A DNA stretch of 64,000 nt from Tahibacter aquaticus (GCF_004363655.1 NZ_SNZH01000009.1:124792-188791); one strand, 5' to 3'. Positions 24,367 through 35,444 are shown, counted from the stretch's first letter. The notes: generated by a model from the letters alone, not told the origin. A program made the numbers and translations.

Positions 24367-27119
24367 GGCGCGGCTTGCGGAGGCGGTTCGGCGTCGCCGC
24401 CGGCGGCTTGGTAGAGTCGCAACCACAGTGCGTAGCCGACATCCTCCGACCAGTAGAAGCGTCGTACCGTCGCGCTGAGATCGTTGTGGTACAGCAGCGG
24501 GGGCGACTGGCGGACCAGGGCGAAGTCGTCGGCAGCGAGCTGCGCTAGCACGCGGCGCGCGGCGTGCTGCGCCTGCGCGTCCTGCGGCGATGGGGTAGCG
24601 GCGACCAGCCAGTGCACTGCCTCGCTCCAGATCGCCTGTCCGCCGACGGGCAGGGCCAGCCGCTCCGCCGGCAGCGGCAGCGGACAGCCGCGCTGCTGCA
24701 GTTCGGCCACGCGCAGATACGGCAGCAGCGACGACTTGGCGTAGTAGACCCAGATGTCTTCGTCGCGAAACGCATGCTGCAGGTTGCCGCAGAGTTTCTG
24801 CGCCGACGGCGGATCGAGTTCGCGCAGCATCAGGTAGACATGCAGCTGGATGGCAATGTCGGTCGGGTTCGGGTCGCTGCCGGGGTCGAGGCAGCGATAG
24901 TGCTTTCGCGGCGCCAGCCAGGTGCGGTACAAGCCCCTCGCGTCGCGGTAGCGCGCGAGTTCGTCGAGCATCGGCTGCCGGCGGGCATCGTCGGCGCCGG
25001 GGCCGGCGATTCTCCACACCAGGGCCGTGTCGTCGGCGTCCGGCGTGATGGCGCAGCCCAGCGTGCCGATCGCGGGGCCGTCCGGCAGTCCGTGATAGCG
25101 CACCAGTCCGTTGCTTTCGATCTGCGCTGCCAGGTGTGCACGCGCGCGTACCAGCGCCGTATCGAGACCGTGCGATGGCGCCAGCGGCGAGAGCAGGTCG
25201 ACCAGGGTCGAGGTCAGGAATGTATTCAGTTCCGGCTGCGGCGCCTGGTAGCCAAGACTGCTGGTATGCGCGGTGAGCCAGGCGCCGTACTCGGTCTGGT
25301 GCTCGCGCAGCAGCGCTGTCGCGCGGGTGGCCAGCGTATCCAGCGCCGCCGCCGGCAGTGGTGGCGGCACATCGCTCGTCGCGAGGCTCGCCGCGAGCGC
25401 TTGCGCGCGTACCATCACGCGCTGCTCGCGGACGATGCGGAAATCGCTGCGCGGTTCGACCCGCACCGCGAGCTGAAGCACCTGCTCGCCGGCCGCAACA
25501 CCCCACAGGTTTGCGCTGATCTGCCAGCCGGCCGGCGCCCGCGTGTGCATGGCCGCGTCGACATCGGCGCGCGGCAGGAACTGCGTCGTCGTGCCGACGA
25601 CGACGCCATTCACCAGCAACAACAACTGGGCGGGCGAGCGCCCGCAGGCGAGTGCCCAACCTTCGAGCAGCGCGCCGGGTTCCAGCTCCGGCAGTTTTCC
25701 GGCCGCGGGCAGCCGCGTCTGCCCGATCCGGTCGATCGTGCCCATCGCGTCGCAAAGAAGCTCGCCCGGTGCCGGCGGATGGCGCAGCTCGGTAACGAAC
25801 GGGATATTTTGCGGATTCCATGCGCCGTGCATGGAGGCGGGGTCTCCGGCATAGATCAGCTCGTCGCTCGTCTTCGTGTACCAGAACGCGCCCACCGTCT
25901 GCACGCCGACCGACACCACGATCGCCGCGACGAACAGGCTGCGTGCCACAGGGCGCAGAACCAGCGGCGCTGGCGCGAGCATCCACAGCAGGATAGGCAG
26001 TACATCGGTCAGCCAGCGCGGCCCCCAGGCCGTGCCCGCACGCCAGTCGCCCTGGGCGTAGAGCAGCAGCTGGCCGACGACGGCAAGAGCCAGCGCCACG
26101 GCCAGCGCTCTCGTGTCGGGCGAGCGCAGGCGCTGGACCAGTCCCACGACGACGAAGGCGAGGAAGGGCGAAAAGACCAGCAGCCCGCGCCCCGGGCTGA
26201 CCAGCAAGCCTGCCAGTCCCGTCCAGTTGCTCTGGAAGAAATTGACCGGCGGCTTCACCACGCCGTAGCCACCGGCGAGATGGCCCATGAAACCCAGGTT
26301 GTAGTACACAAGCGCCGCCAGCGGCACGACGGCGCCGGCCGTCAGCCACGCCGCGCTGCGCCAGTCCCGGTATACGACGAAAAGTCCGATGGCCGCGGCA
26401 ACCAGCCCATCCGGCGGGCGGTTGGCCGCCATCAGCACGCAGACGGCGCCCAGCAGCGCCGTGCGCGCGATATTCGCCGGAGCCAGGGCCAGCAGCAGGG
26501 CCAGGGCGATCAGCAATTCGCCGCTACCGTGTTGCCACAGTGCCTGGCTGGAAATCATCCAGGTATTGGTGCCGAAAGCGAACGCGAGCGCGAGCGGCAG
26601 ACTCCAGCGGTTGCCCTCGCGGCGCAACAGCAGGAATACGACGACGCTGGCGGCTGCGGCAAGAATGGACGCCGCGAGCTTCTCCATCCATTCCGCCACC
26701 CGGTCGACATGCGGCTGCTCCCATCCCCGGGCGTCGAGCCAGAGCACCGCGGGCAGGTATAGCGGCGCCACGATCAGCGGCGTCACCACGGGATAAAACG
26801 AAGCCAGCTCGTGCTCGCGCGTGCGCACCAGCCAGTAGGCCGTCGGCTCGAAGTAGACGGCCTTGCCGTCGGCGTTGTCCGGCCGGAACCGCGGCAGGGC
26901 CAGGGGATGACCGTGCGCGAACAGGCGTGCCTGCGCACCTGGCGCCAACGTGCCGTCGTGCCACAGCATCAGCGGCAGGTAGCGGGCGGACACGGTGTCC
27001 CCGGCGCCGATCTGCCGCAGGTTGGCGTTGTAGACCAGCAGGCAGGCCAGGGCCAGCATCAGCGGCGCCAGCAGGGAGCGCAGGCGCGAGCGGCGCGGGT
27101 GTCTCGGGCTGGTGGTCAT
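24363..27119 (-). CDS. membrane glycosyltransferase-like protein fused to a triterpene-cyclase-like domain
   Basis: A 918-residue protein. Residues about 20-470 are polytopic membrane (around ten to twelve segments) with the look of a lipid-linked-sugar glycosyltransferase. A beta-rich linker (about 480-590) leads to a helical domain carrying a QW-type motif (Q608-TEYGA-W614) and the class II cyclase acid motif D694-A-D696-D697-T-A699, both hallmarks of the squalene-hopene cyclase fold. The domain could be a real cyclase or a non-catalytic alpha/alpha toroid binding glycan. The ATG at 27119 is used; the frame extends only to a TTG upstream. First gene of the operon with UbiA and GT2, each plausibly acting on polyprenyl lipids. 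Confidence 0.72.
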   Translation of the reverse strand: MTTSPRHPRRSRLRSLLAPLMLALACLLVYNANLRQIGAGDTVSARYLPLMLWHDGTLAPGAQARLFAHGHPLALPRFRPDNADGKAVYFEPTAYWLVRTREHELASFYPVVTPLIVAPLYLPAVLWLDARGWEQPHVDRVAEWMEKLAASILAAAASVVVFLLLRREGNRWSLPLALAFAFGTNTWMISSQALWQHGSGELLIALALLLALAPANIARTALLGAVCVLMAANRPPDGLVAAAIGLFVVYRDWRSAAWLTAGAVVPLAALVYYNLGFMGHLAGGYGVVKPPVNFFQSNWTGLAGLLVSPGRGLLVFSPFLAFVVVGLVQRLRSPDTRALAVALALAVVGQLLLYAQGDWRAGTAWGPRWLTDVLPILLWMLAPAPLVLRPVARSLFVAAIVVSVGVQTVGAFWYTKTSDELIYAGDPASMHGAWNPQNIPFVTELRHPPAPGELLCDAMGTIDRIGQTRLPAAGKLPELEPGALLEGWALACGRSPAQLLLLVNGVVVGTTTQFLPRADVDAAMHTRAPAGWQISANLWGVAAGEQVLQLAVRVEPRSDFRIVREQRVMVRAQALAASLATSDVPPPLPAAALDTLATRATALLREHQTEYGAWLTAHTSSLGYQAPQPELNTFLTSTLVDLLSPLAPSHGLDTALVRARAHLAAQIESNGLVRYHGLPDGPAIGTLGCAITPDADDTALVWRIAGPGADDARRQPMLDELARYRDARGLYRTWLAPRKHYRCLDPGSDPNPTDIAIQLHVYLMLRELDPPSAQKLCGNLQHAFRDEDIWVYYAKSSLLPYLRVAELQQRGCPLPLPAERLALPVGGQAIWSEAVHWLVAATPSPQDAQAQHAARRVLAQLAADDFALVRQSPPLLYHNDLSATVRRFYWSEDVGYALWLRLYQAAGGDAEPPPQAAP

Positions 27120-27219
27120 GGGTGGCGAGGCAGCATGGGCGCGCAAGCTTAGCGGATCGACAGCGTCGGGTGCCCTTGCTATGTTGATTGCTCAGGCGTG
27201 ATACGGAAACCCTATCTAG

Positions 27220-28170
27220 ATGCAGCCAAGCGGGCAGAGAACACTGGTGACGGGCGGTGCCGGCTTTCTCGGGTCCCACTTGTGCGATGCGCTGATACGG
27301 CGTGGCGACGACGTCCTTTGCGTGGACAATTTCCACACTGGTACGCGCGACAACATCGCGCCGCTGCTGGGGCATCCGCGCTTCGAGCTGCTGCAGCACG
27401 ACATCACCTTGCCGCTGGATGTCGAGGTCGACCGCATCTTCAATCTCGCCTGTCCGGCATCGCCGGTTCACTACCAGCACGATCCGGTGCGTACGACGAG
27501 AACCTGCGTGCATGGCGCGATGAACATGCTCGCGCTGGCCGAGCGGCGGGGCGCCCGCATCCTGCAGGCGTCGACCAGCGAGGTCTACGGCGATCCGGAA
27601 GTGCATCCGCAGCCGGAAAGCTATTGGGGCCGGGTCAATCCGATCGGCCTGCGCAGCTGCTACAACGAAGGCAAGCGTTGCGCCGAAACGCTGTTTTTCG
27701 ACTATCACCGCCAATACGGCCTGCCGATCAAGGTCGTGCGGATCTTCAACACCTACGGCCCGCGCATGTATGCCGACGACGGCCGCGTCGTCAGCAATTT
27801 CATCGTCCAGGCGCTGCGCGGCGACGACGTCACGCTGTACGGCGACGGCAGCCAGACGCGTTCGTTCTGCTATGTCGATGATCTGGTCGGGGCGCTGCTG
27901 GCGGCGATGGAAACGCCCGCCGGATTCACCGGCCCGGTCAACGTGGGCAATCCCGCCGAACTGAGCATGCGCGAGCTGGCCGAATGCGTGCTGCGGCTCA
28001 GCGGCAGCCCGTCGCGGATCGTCCACCGCCCGCTGCCGCCGGACGATCCGAAAGTGCGCAGGCCGGACATCGATCTGGCCAGGCAGGCGCTGGGCTGGCA
28101 ACCCACGGTATCTCTCGACGAAGGGCTCAGGAAAACGATCGCCTATTTTCGCCTGCTCCTGAACGCATGA
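27220..28170 (+). CDS. UDP-glucuronate decarboxylase (UDP-xylose synthase), SDR family
   Basis: A 316-residue extended SDR that decarboxylates UDP-glucuronate to UDP-xylose. Motifs: [10 protein letters not shown] (11-20), [14 protein letters not shown] typical of [13 protein letters not shown] (117-126), and catalytic Y148-NEG-K152. The length matches soluble bacterial UXS. Start at 27220. It overlaps the next gene by ATGA, so UDP-xylose supply is coupled to the giant glycosyltransferase downstream. Divergent from the fusion-protein operon across 100 bp. A dTDP-glucose dehydratase is the main alternative but lacks the CPASPxHYQ block. Confidence 0.92.
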   Translation: MQPSGQRTLVTGGAGFLGSHLCDALIRRGDDVLCVDNFHTGTRDNIAPLLGHPRFELLQHDITLPLDVEVDRIFNLACPASPVHYQHDPVRTTRTCVHGAMNMLALAERRGARILQASTSEVYGDPEVHPQPESYWGRVNPIGLRSCYNEGKRCAETLFFDYHRQYGLPIKVVRIFNTYGPRMYADDGRVVSNFIVQALRGDDVTLYGDGSQTRSFCYVDDLVGALLAAMETPAGFTGPVNVGNPAELSMRELAECVLRLSGSPSRIVHRPLPPDDPKVRRPDIDLARQALGWQPTVSLDEGLRKTIAYFRLLLNA

Positions 28171-31100
28171 GGCAAGAACAGCAGATGAGGGGAGCGGAAA
28201 GAACGGCAATCATCGTCGCGGGCATGCATCGCAGTGGCACCTCGATGACGACGCGCATCGTCAATCTCCTCGGGGCAGATCTCGCCCACGATCTGATTCC
28301 CGCCGCCATCGGCAACGAGCGCGGCCATTGGGAATCGCGCGCCGTGCAGGATCTGCACAACGGCATGCTCGCAGAGCTGGGTTCCGACCTGTATTCGCCG
28401 GTGAACTTCCCGCCTGGCTGGTTCGGCAGCGCCGCTGCGCAGCAATGGACAGGCCGCCTGCGCGATCTCGTTGCCGACGAATACCCCTCGTCGAACGTGT
28501 TCGTGCTGAAAGATCCGCGCATTGCGCTGTTTCTTCCGCTCTGGTCGGAAGCGCTGCGCCAGTCAGCCATCGTGCCGCGATTCGTGCTGCCCTTCCGGCA
28601 CCCCGATGCAGTCGCTGCCTCGCTGGAAGTGCGCGAGCGCAGGCTGTCCAGCGGCAACGTGCTGCCGCATGCGCAGGGAGTCGCCGTATGGCTTCGTTAT
28701 GTGCTGGCGGCGGAAAAATTCACGCGCGGCCAGGCACGCACCTTCGTCGAATTCGACCAGGTGCTTGCCAACTGGCGTGGGGAATTCGCGCGCATGGGCC
28801 GGCAGCTTGGCATCGACTGGCCGAACTGGCAGCGCGTGGATACGGCGATTGACGATTTCCTCGATGCCGGTGCCGGCGGCCACGGAGCAGGCCATCCTGC
28901 AGATACCGTGGCGTCAGATGCGCTGGCGGGAATCTGCCAGGGCATCTACGCCGGCCTGGTGCAGTCGGTACAGTCGCCGCAAACGGCGTGGCCGGCATTC
29001 GACGCGGCGGCACAGGCCGTCGCGGCGGCCGAAGGCCTGCTCGGCCCCTGTCTCATCGCCAGGGAACGCGTTTTCGGCGACCTGCGCCAGCGCGCCGACA
29101 GCGCCGCGCAGCGGCATGACAGCGAACGCGCCGACATGCATGCCCGCTTTGCCGTCGAAATCGGCCTGCGCGATGCACGCGTCGCAGAAGCAGGCGTGCA
29201 TGCGCGGCAATTGCAGGAAACGGTCGACACGCTGCAGCGTGAGCGCAGCAATTTCGCCGTCGAGATCGGCCTGCGCGATGCACGCATCGCGGAAGCAGGC
29301 GTGCATGCGCGGCAATTGCAGGAAACGGTCGACACGCTGCAGCGCGAGCGCAGCAATTTCGCCGTCGAAATCGGCCTGCGCGATGCACGCATCGCGGAAG
29401 CAGGCGTGCATGCGCGGCAATTGCAGGAAACGGTCGACACGCTGCAGAGGGAAAGCAGCAATTTCGCCGTCGAGATCGGCCTGCGCGATGCACGCATCGC
29501 GGAAGCAGGCGTGCATGCGCGGCAGATGCAAGAAACGCTAGAAACTCTGCAGCAGGAACGCAGCAGCTTTGCCATCGAGATCGATCTACGCGATACGCGC
29601 ATTGCGGAAGCAGGCGTACACGCCCGGCGGATGGAACAAACCATCGAAACGCTGCAGCAGGAACGCGGCAACGCCCTGGACTACGCCAGATCGCTGGAGC
29701 AGGACCGCGACCGCGTCCGTGCAAGCGAGGAAACGCGCGAGCACGAACGCGCGGCCCTGCATGCGCAGTTTGCCGCCGACATCGAGCAGCGCGACGCGCG
29801 CATCGCGCAGGCGGCCGTGCACGCACGGCGTATGCAAGAAACCGTCGAACTGCTGGAGCGCGAACACGGCAATGCCTCCGACTATGCCAGGTCGCTGGCG
29901 CAGGATCGCGACCGCGCTGTCGAATACGCCCAGTCGCTCAAAGACAGCCGCGATGAGGCGCTGGAGTACGCGCAGACACTCGAACAAGTGCGCAGCGAGG
30001 CGACGCAGCAAAAACGCTCGGAACTGCTGGCGCGCCAGGGACTGCCGGTATTTTTCACGATTGCCTCGCGCAACTACCTGGCTTACGCGACGACCTTGAT
30101 GCAGTCGGTGGCGGCGCAGTATCCCGATGCGCCGCGCTACCTGATACTCGCCGACCGCGCCGATGGCGAGGACGATGGCGCGCTCGCCGCTGCCCCGTTC
30201 ACCACCATTGCCGCCGAGGCACTCGACCTGCCGGATTTCGATGCGTTCGCGTTTCGCTACACCATCATGGAATTCAATACGGCGATCAAACCGTTTGCCT
30301 TCGCCCATCTGCGCCGGCGCCATCCGGGCGACGGCATCGTCTACCTCGATCCCGATATTCTCGTGGTCGAGCCGCTCACCGAAGTCGAAGCCGCATTCGC
30401 CGATGGTGCGCTGGCAGTGCTGACGCCGCATCTCGTCGAACCCGTCGACGACGGTCGTCAGCCTGGCGAGCGCGAAATCCTGGCCAGCGGTACCTACAAT
30501 TGCGGATTCGTCGCGATCGGTGCCCACGCCGAAGCCGGCCGCCTGATCGCCTGGTGGTCTGATCGCCTCGAATTCGGTGCCTTCAGCGACATTGCGGCGG
30601 GCCTGTTCACCGACCAGAAATGGGTCGACCTGGTGCCGGGCCTGTTTCCGGACGTACATATCCTGCGCGACAAAGGATATAACCTCGCTTACTGGAATTT
30701 GTCGCAACGCCCGGTGTCGCGGCGCGGGCCGCACTGGTATGCAGGAAACCAGCGGCTCGCTTTCGTCCATTTCAGCGGCGTCGATCTCGATCGCCCTGCG
30801 CAGTTCTCCAAGCACCAGAATCGCCATACCCAGGCAACGATCGGCAAGCTGCAGCCGCTGTACGCGGAATACCTCGATCGTCTGGCCGCCAACGGCCATG
30901 TCGAACACCGCCGCAAACCCTATGCATTCGGCAGGTTCGTCGACGGCGAGCCGATCTGCGATCCCGTGCGTGCCGTCTACCGGCGTTATTTCGACAAAGG
31001 AGCGGCGCAGCCGCAAGCTGATCCGTTCTCCATGGACCGGCGCCTGTACGATCTGCCCTGCGACGAGCAGCCCATGCGCGCCGACGCGCCGATGACACGG

Positions 31101-32627
31101 CTGATGTACGCCGTGTGGAAAATGCGCGCCGACCTGCAGCAGGCATTCGACATAGGCCAGGCCGCCGGCAGGCGCGGGTTCATCCGCTGGTTTGCCCGCG
31201 CCGCGCAGCAGGAGATGGGCATTCCCGAGCGGCATCTCGATCCGGCGCGCCGCGCACTGGCGGTGTGCGTGGTCGACGATGGACAGGATTCCACATTGCA
31301 ACAACGGCATTCCGCGCCGGGGCTGGCAAGCCATGCCGCTGCCGTCTGCCTGGACGTCGTCAATTGGAGCTACCGCTTTCGGCCGGCGCGGCGTTTCTAC
31401 GCCACGATTCCGGAAACGACGCGAAATCGCGTCCGTCGCCGGCTGGAGCGCATCGCAGGAAGATCTGCGATAGCCATTCCGGCAGCGAGCCCGCACCAGC
31501 CGACGGGTATCAAGCCGACGGGTATCAATCTGGTCGGCTACGCCCACGGCGAATTCGGCGTTGCCGAGGTGCTGCGCCGCTATGCGCATGCGCTGCACGG
31601 CGGGGGAGTGCCGTTCGTCGTACGCAATTTCGATACGGGCGTCGCCAGCCGCCAGAGCGATCGCAGCATGCAGCGTTTCCTGTCGGACGAATGCCGCTAC
31701 GCGGTGAACCTGTTCTGCATCAATGCCGACCAGATGCCGATCGCGCGCGAGCAGCTGGGCGATGCGGTGTTCGCCGGGCGCTACAACATCGCATGCTGGT
31801 TCTGGGAACTGGAAAAATTCCCGGCGGAATGGCATGGCGCGATCGACCTGGTCGACGAGATATGGGTGAGTTCGCCGTTCGTGCGCGACGCGATTGCCGC
31901 CTGCACGGCCAAGCCCGTACACATCGTGCCGGTGGCGCTCGGCGTGAATCTGCCCCAGCGCTATTCGCGCAGCGAATTCCGCTTGCCCGAGGCGGTCTTC
32001 CTCTGCCTCTTCAGCTTCGACTTCAATTCCTTCGCGGTACGCAAGAACGCGGAGGGCGTGATCGCCGCATTCCGCCGGGCGTTCGCCGACGGCCGCCGCG
32101 ACGTGCGCCTGGTGATCAAGACCACCAATGGCGAGCGTCGCCCCGATGCGCTGCGCCGTCTGATCGACGCCGCCGCAGGCGACGACCGCATCGAGGTGCG
32201 CGACGGATTTCTCGACCGCCGCGGCATGTGGGCCCTGCAGGCCTGCTGCGACTGCTATGTCTCGCTGCACCGCTCCGAAGGCCTGGGCCTGGGCATGGCC
32301 GAATGCATGCTGCTGGGCAAGCCGGTCGTCGCGACGGCGTATTCCGGCAACCTCGCCTTCATGGACGCGGACAACAGCTGCCTCGTCGGCTACTCGCTGG
32401 TTGCGGTGGAGGAGGGCGAATACCCGGCCTGGCAAGGCCAGCACTGGGCCGAGCCCGACGTCGACCAGGCCGCGGCCTACCTCAGGCGGCTGGCCGACGA
32501 CCCGCTATATGCACGCCAGATCGGGGAAAACGCCAAGGCGAGCGTGAGCCAGCGCCTTTCGGCTGCGGCGAGTCTGGCGGCGGTGACGGCGCGGCTTGCC
32601 GAAATTCCCCCGTTACAGCCTGGCTGA
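28167..32627 (+). CDS. multidomain sulfotransferase / coiled coil / two-glycosyltransferase protein
   Basis: A 1486-residue cytoplasmic protein. Residues about 12-290 form a PAPS-dependent sulfotransferase (5'-phosphosulfate loop in [10 protein letters not shown], 18-27; 3'-phosphate-site region [20 protein letters not shown]). Residues 328-502 are five tandem 35-residue coiled-coil repeats, with a sixth divergent copy after a spacer (about 535-569). Residues about 628-960 are a GT-A-type transferase with [11 protein letters not shown] as its DxD motif. Residues about 1114-1486 are a GT4-like transferase ([39 protein letters not shown]). It starts at the ATG overlapping the UXS stop. The order suggests extension and sulfation of one glycan, with the coiled coil setting oligomer or length (inference). 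Confidence 0.85.
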   Translation: MRQEQQMRGAERTAIIVAGMHRSGTSMTTRIVNLLGADLAHDLIPAAIGNERGHWESRAVQDLHNGMLAELGSDLYSPVNFPPGWFGSAAAQQWTGRLRDLVADEYPSSNVFVLKDPRIALFLPLWSEALRQSAIVPRFVLPFRHPDAVAASLEVRERRLSSGNVLPHAQGVAVWLRYVLAAEKFTRGQARTFVEFDQVLANWRGEFARMGRQLGIDWPNWQRVDTAIDDFLDAGAGGHGAGHPADTVASDALAGICQGIYAGLVQSVQSPQTAWPAFDAAAQAVAAAEGLLGPCLIARERVFGDLRQRADSAAQRHDSERADMHARFAVEIGLRDARVAEAGVHARQLQETVDTLQRERSNFAVEIGLRDARIAEAGVHARQLQETVDTLQRERSNFAVEIGLRDARIAEAGVHARQLQETVDTLQRESSNFAVEIGLRDARIAEAGVHARQMQETLETLQQERSSFAIEIDLRDTRIAEAGVHARRMEQTIETLQQERGNALDYARSLEQDRDRVRASEETREHERAALHAQFAADIEQRDARIAQAAVHARRMQETVELLEREHGNASDYARSLAQDRDRAVEYAQSLKDSRDEALEYAQTLEQVRSEATQQKRSELLARQGLPVFFTIASRNYLAYATTLMQSVAAQYPDAPRYLILADRADGEDDGALAAAPFTTIAAEALDLPDFDAFAFRYTIMEFNTAIKPFAFAHLRRRHPGDGIVYLDPDILVVEPLTEVEAAFADGALAVLTPHLVEPVDDGRQPGEREILASGTYNCGFVAIGAHAEAGRLIAWWSDRLEFGAFSDIAAGLFTDQKWVDLVPGLFPDVHILRDKGYNLAYWNLSQRPVSRRGPHWYAGNQRLAFVHFSGVDLDRPAQFSKHQNRHTQATIGKLQPLYAEYLDRLAANGHVEHRRKPYAFGRFVDGEPICDPVRAVYRRYFDKGAAQPQADPFSMDRRLYDLPCDEQPMRADAPMTRLMYAVWKMRADLQQAFDIGQAAGRRGFIRWFARAAQQEMGIPERHLDPARRALAVCVVDDGQDSTLQQRHSAPGLASHAAAVCLDVVNWSYRFRPARRFYATIPETTRNRVRRRLERIAGRSAIAIPAASPHQPTGIKPTGINLVGYAHGEFGVAEVLRRYAHALHGGGVPFVVRNFDTGVASRQSDRSMQRFLSDECRYAVNLFCINADQMPIAREQLGDAVFAGRYNIACWFWELEKFPAEWHGAIDLVDEIWVSSPFVRDAIAACTAKPVHIVPVALGVNLPQRYSRSEFRLPEAVFLCLFSFDFNSFAVRKNAEGVIAAFRRAFADGRRDVRLVIKTTNGERRPDALRRLIDAAAGDDRIEVRDGFLDRRGMWALQACCDCYVSLHRSEGLGLGMAECMLLGKPVVATAYSGNLAFMDADNSCLVGYSLVAVEEGEYPAWQGQHWAEPDVDQAAAYLRRLADDPLYARQIGENAKASVSQRLSAAASLAAVTARLAEIPPLQPG
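29148..29672 (+). repeat. five tandem 105-bp repeats encoding a coiled coil
   Basis: Units start at 29148, 29253, 29358, 29463 and 29568, exactly 105 bp apart. Each encodes 35 residues ([20 protein letters not shown], then [15 protein letters not shown]), five heptads. Copies 2-4 are almost identical in DNA; copy 5 is diverged. A further degenerate copy is at 29769-29873 after a 96-bp spacer. Confidence 0.92.
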
Positions 32628-32651
32628 TATCGCGGCGTGTAGCGTCGCTAC

Positions 32652-35105
32652 TCAGAACTGGCGGCTATCCTCCTTGCTGCCGCCAGACGGAAGATCGGCA
32701 GGCAGGGGATTGGCGCCCTCGACTGCGCGGATCTTCACGTCGCGCAGGTACGACCAGTCGCAATCGCTGTTGCTTGCCGGACCGGGCGCCATGTCGATCC
32801 GCAGGATGCCGTCGGCGCCGACATCGACAGGACCGAGTTCGAACGGCCGCGCGGGGCGCAGCGCAGCGTCGGCGAACGGGTTGTACGAATACGCGAAGGT
32901 CCTGCCCGTACTGCCCGACACCCTGGCCTCCACACCATCGCTGCCGCTGCAGCCGGCACTGGTGAACGCGTTGGGGACGATGCCGATCTCGCCCGAGACG
33001 ATATAGCCGCCGGGGCCGGGCTTGAAGGTGAGCTGCGCAGGGCTGTGCATGAACAGGACGCGACGCCCGTCTACGTCCATGGTGCGGACGCCGGCGCTCC
33101 AGGCTTGCGGCCGGTGCGAGAAGCCGGGAAACAGCGCTTCGGTCATCTCCGGCGGCAGTTCGACGCGGGGCCGTCGCGGCAGCTGCGTGAGGTTCCACTG
33201 GATATCGCTGGCGAACAGGGCGCCCAGCGCCTCGCTCTGCGGCAGCAGGCGAAAACGCCGCACGGCAGGCAGGTCGGCACCGACGAACAGGCGCACGTAG
33301 TCGTCCAGCGACTGCACCAGCGGCGATACGAGGAAGCTGCCGCTTGCCGCGCCGCGTACCAGCCGGAAGCGCTGGACCGTGCCGTCGGCGAGTTCCAGCT
33401 CGATGAACTGCCCCGGCTCGCGCAGCAGGATTGCCATGGCCTTGCCTGCCAGGGAGAGTTCGGAACGCACTGCCAGCACTGCTACGGATTCCGCTGTGCT
33501 TGGCAGCGCTATCCATTCGCCCCAGGTCGTTTGCTGCCAGCCGGCCTGCGCCGGGGGCTGCGGCGGCGTGGAGGCGGCGTCCTTCTCCAGTAGCAGATAG
33601 GATTTTTCCACGAGTACCGGATGGTAATTCCTGTACAGCGTGGTGAAAGCGAGCGCGTTTTCGCTGCTGGGCAGGTTGCTGTCGATCGGCGAGTACGCCA
33701 GCAGCACGAAATCCGTCCGCTGCGGGCCGCTGTAAGCGGCGGCGTTCAGCTGCTGCAGGCGCGGCGTGTAGGCGCCGTAGCCCTGGAACACGGGCGAGGG
33801 CCGGTAGGCGAAGCCGTTGATGATGACGACGCCTTGCTGCGTGCCGGCGAGATCGACGCTGCGCTTGCCGACGATGGCACGCGTCTGCGGCAGATCGAGC
33901 CGCATGCGCTGCCGGTCCAGCTCTGCATCGAGGGCTGGCCGATAGGTGAGCGGATGCACGAGCAGGAAAGCGTTGTGCGCCAGAACCCCCAGGCTGGCAA
34001 CGGCCATGTCGCCGGGCTTGTGACTCGCGCCGGCATTGACGGTCCGGTCGGCCAGCGGCACAACCGCCAGGGCCAGGCCCAGGCTCATCGCGCGCAGCCA
34101 CGGCGGTGCGGCTGTCGTCATCGCCGGCAGCAGCGGCAGCACCAGCCAGGCTGTCACGGCGAAGATGGCGATATGCGTGTCGGCGCGAGTGAAGCCGGCA
34201 CGCCAGGCGACGAAGATCGCGAGGCCGCAGAGCGCGATGCAGGCCAGCCGGGCGAGGTCGTGGCGGGCGCGCCAGGCCGCCCATAGACCGATGCCGCCGA
34301 TACAGCCCAGCACCGCCAGGCCGTAGAGATCGAATCGCAGCGGCGGGAAAAAGCCCATCGCCCCGCTGTAGCCGCGGGAGATTTCGTACACCGTGGCGAC
34401 GAAGGAAAGCAGGTCGCTGAAGCGCTGGCCGCTCGCTATCCACAGCGACAGGGAACAGGCCGGAACGAGCAGCAGCCAGGCGGCCGCGTGGCGCTGCAGG
34501 CGCGCCCGCAGCAGTACGACGGTTGCCGCCAGCCACCAGGCCACGATGAGCAGCAAGGTGCTCATCTTGATCAGCAGGATGGTGGACGCGTACAGCGCCG
34601 CGACGACGAGCAGCAGCCAGAGCGCGCGCCGGCGTCCGGCGGCGGCGTGTGCGTGCATGCCGGCGAGGGCGAATACCGGCATGGCCAGCCATACCGGATC
34701 GGCGGCCAGCAGCGGCGCCGCGAAGACGGCGGCCGCCGCCAGGACAATGCGTTCTGGCCAGCGCTGCACCAGCCACGCGTTGGCGAACAGGAAGGCGGCT
34801 GCAACGGCGAGCGCAATCTGCGTCGCGACGAAGGTGCCGTAGCTGTTCGGATCGCAGGCGTTCAGCGGCGAGAGGTAGCCGAGCGGGCCGTAGGTGAACG
34901 CGATATCGCTGCCCCAGCGCAGGCCGTGCATGCTCGCCCAGCGCAGCACCATGGTCCAGGACGGGTCCAGCTCGTCACCCGCGACCGAGCCGCCGAAACG
35001 CACGCTCGCGACGAGGAACAGCAGGCCGGCGAGCGCCGCTGCTGCCAGGTCCACGGCCGTGACCGGGCGGGCATGTGGTGTCGGTCGAGGATTCTTCGCG
35101 CTCAT
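32652..35105 (-). CDS. large polytopic membrane protein with an extracytoplasmic C-terminal region, unrecognised
   Basis: An 817-residue protein. About residues 17-430 hold ten or more hydrophobic segments (LAAAALAGLLFLVASV, IALAVAAAFLFANAWLV, LWLLLVVAALYASTILLI, LYGLAVLGCIGGIGLWAAW). The remaining 390 residues are soluble and beta-rich, presumably periplasmic, with no recognised family motif. The early block GGSVAGDELDPSWTMVLRWA with AFTYGPLGYL resembles uncharacterised membrane proteins of polysaccharide loci. It converges with the giant transferase gene (24 bp apart). The ATG at 35105 has GAGG 8 nt upstream. A glycosyltransferase or polymerase role is possible but unsupported by motifs. 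Confidence 0.75.
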   Translation of the reverse strand: MSAKNPRPTPHARPVTAVDLAAAALAGLLFLVASVRFGGSVAGDELDPSWTMVLRWASMHGLRWGSDIAFTYGPLGYLSPLNACDPNSYGTFVATQIALAVAAAFLFANAWLVQRWPERIVLAAAAVFAAPLLAADPVWLAMPVFALAGMHAHAAAGRRRALWLLLVVAALYASTILLIKMSTLLLIVAWWLAATVVLLRARLQRHAAAWLLLVPACSLSLWIASGQRFSDLLSFVATVYEISRGYSGAMGFFPPLRFDLYGLAVLGCIGGIGLWAAWRARHDLARLACIALCGLAIFVAWRAGFTRADTHIAIFAVTAWLVLPLLPAMTTAAPPWLRAMSLGLALAVVPLADRTVNAGASHKPGDMAVASLGVLAHNAFLLVHPLTYRPALDAELDRQRMRLDLPQTRAIVGKRSVDLAGTQQGVVIINGFAYRPSPVFQGYGAYTPRLQQLNAAAYSGPQRTDFVLLAYSPIDSNLPSSENALAFTTLYRNYHPVLVEKSYLLLEKDAASTPPQPPAQAGWQQTTWGEWIALPSTAESVAVLAVRSELSLAGKAMAILLREPGQFIELELADGTVQRFRLVRGAASGSFLVSPLVQSLDDYVRLFVGADLPAVRRFRLLPQSEALGALFASDIQWNLTQLPRRPRVELPPEMTEALFPGFSHRPQAWSAGVRTMDVDGRRVLFMHSPAQLTFKPGPGGYIVSGEIGIVPNAFTSAGCSGSDGVEARVSGSTGRTFAYSYNPFADAALRPARPFELGPVDVGADGILRIDMAPGPASNSDCDWSYLRDVKIRAVEGANPLPADLPSGGSKEDSRQF

Positions 35106-35264
35106 GCCGGAAGCCTCGAGCAGGCACTGCGACGACGTCTGCAGCGGGGACCGGCCACGGCGTGACGTAGCGCCGTTGCCCGCCATGCGGCGTGCTGGCT
35201 AGCCGGATGTGTTGCATTCCTGCGCACGCCAAAAAAATAGTGCGCTACAAGATCAGTCGATCGG

Positions 35265-35444
35265 GTGTCCTGTCTCGCCAATACCATTCACGAATTCCGC
35301 TGTCTTGACCAGCTTCGCTGTTGAAAACCGCCGCGATACGTCGTTGCGATTCGTCGCCGTAGCGCTGCTACGCTTCCTCACCGCGCCTGGTCTCCCGGCG
35401 AAATCCATCCGGAATTTCTTTACCGTAGTTACGAGACAGGACAC
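35265..35444. repeat. 180-bp inverted-repeat-ended element, copy 1 (MITE-like)
   Basis: The ends are perfect 13-bp inverted repeats, GTGTCCTGTCTCG (35265-35277) and CGAGACAGGACAC (35432-35444). The interior matches the copy at 55538-55713 at about 90% by eye. No transposase is encoded and no clear target duplication is visible. It lies 63 bp upstream of the DHFR-like gene. Confidence 0.75.

Noticed and set aside
27984-28166. Longer N-terminus for the sulfotransferase/glycosyltransferase gene
   Set aside because: The added residues lie wholly inside the UXS gene in another frame; the ATG at 28167 overlapping the UXS stop fits the PAPS loop position and coupling.
26524-28209. Minus-strand frame crossing the UDP-glucuronate decarboxylase gene
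   Set aside because: Opposite a gene with complete UXS motifs; it merges frames of two different genes.
35265-35444. Insertion sequence
   Set aside because: Only 180 bp with no transposase frame; at most a non-autonomous element.
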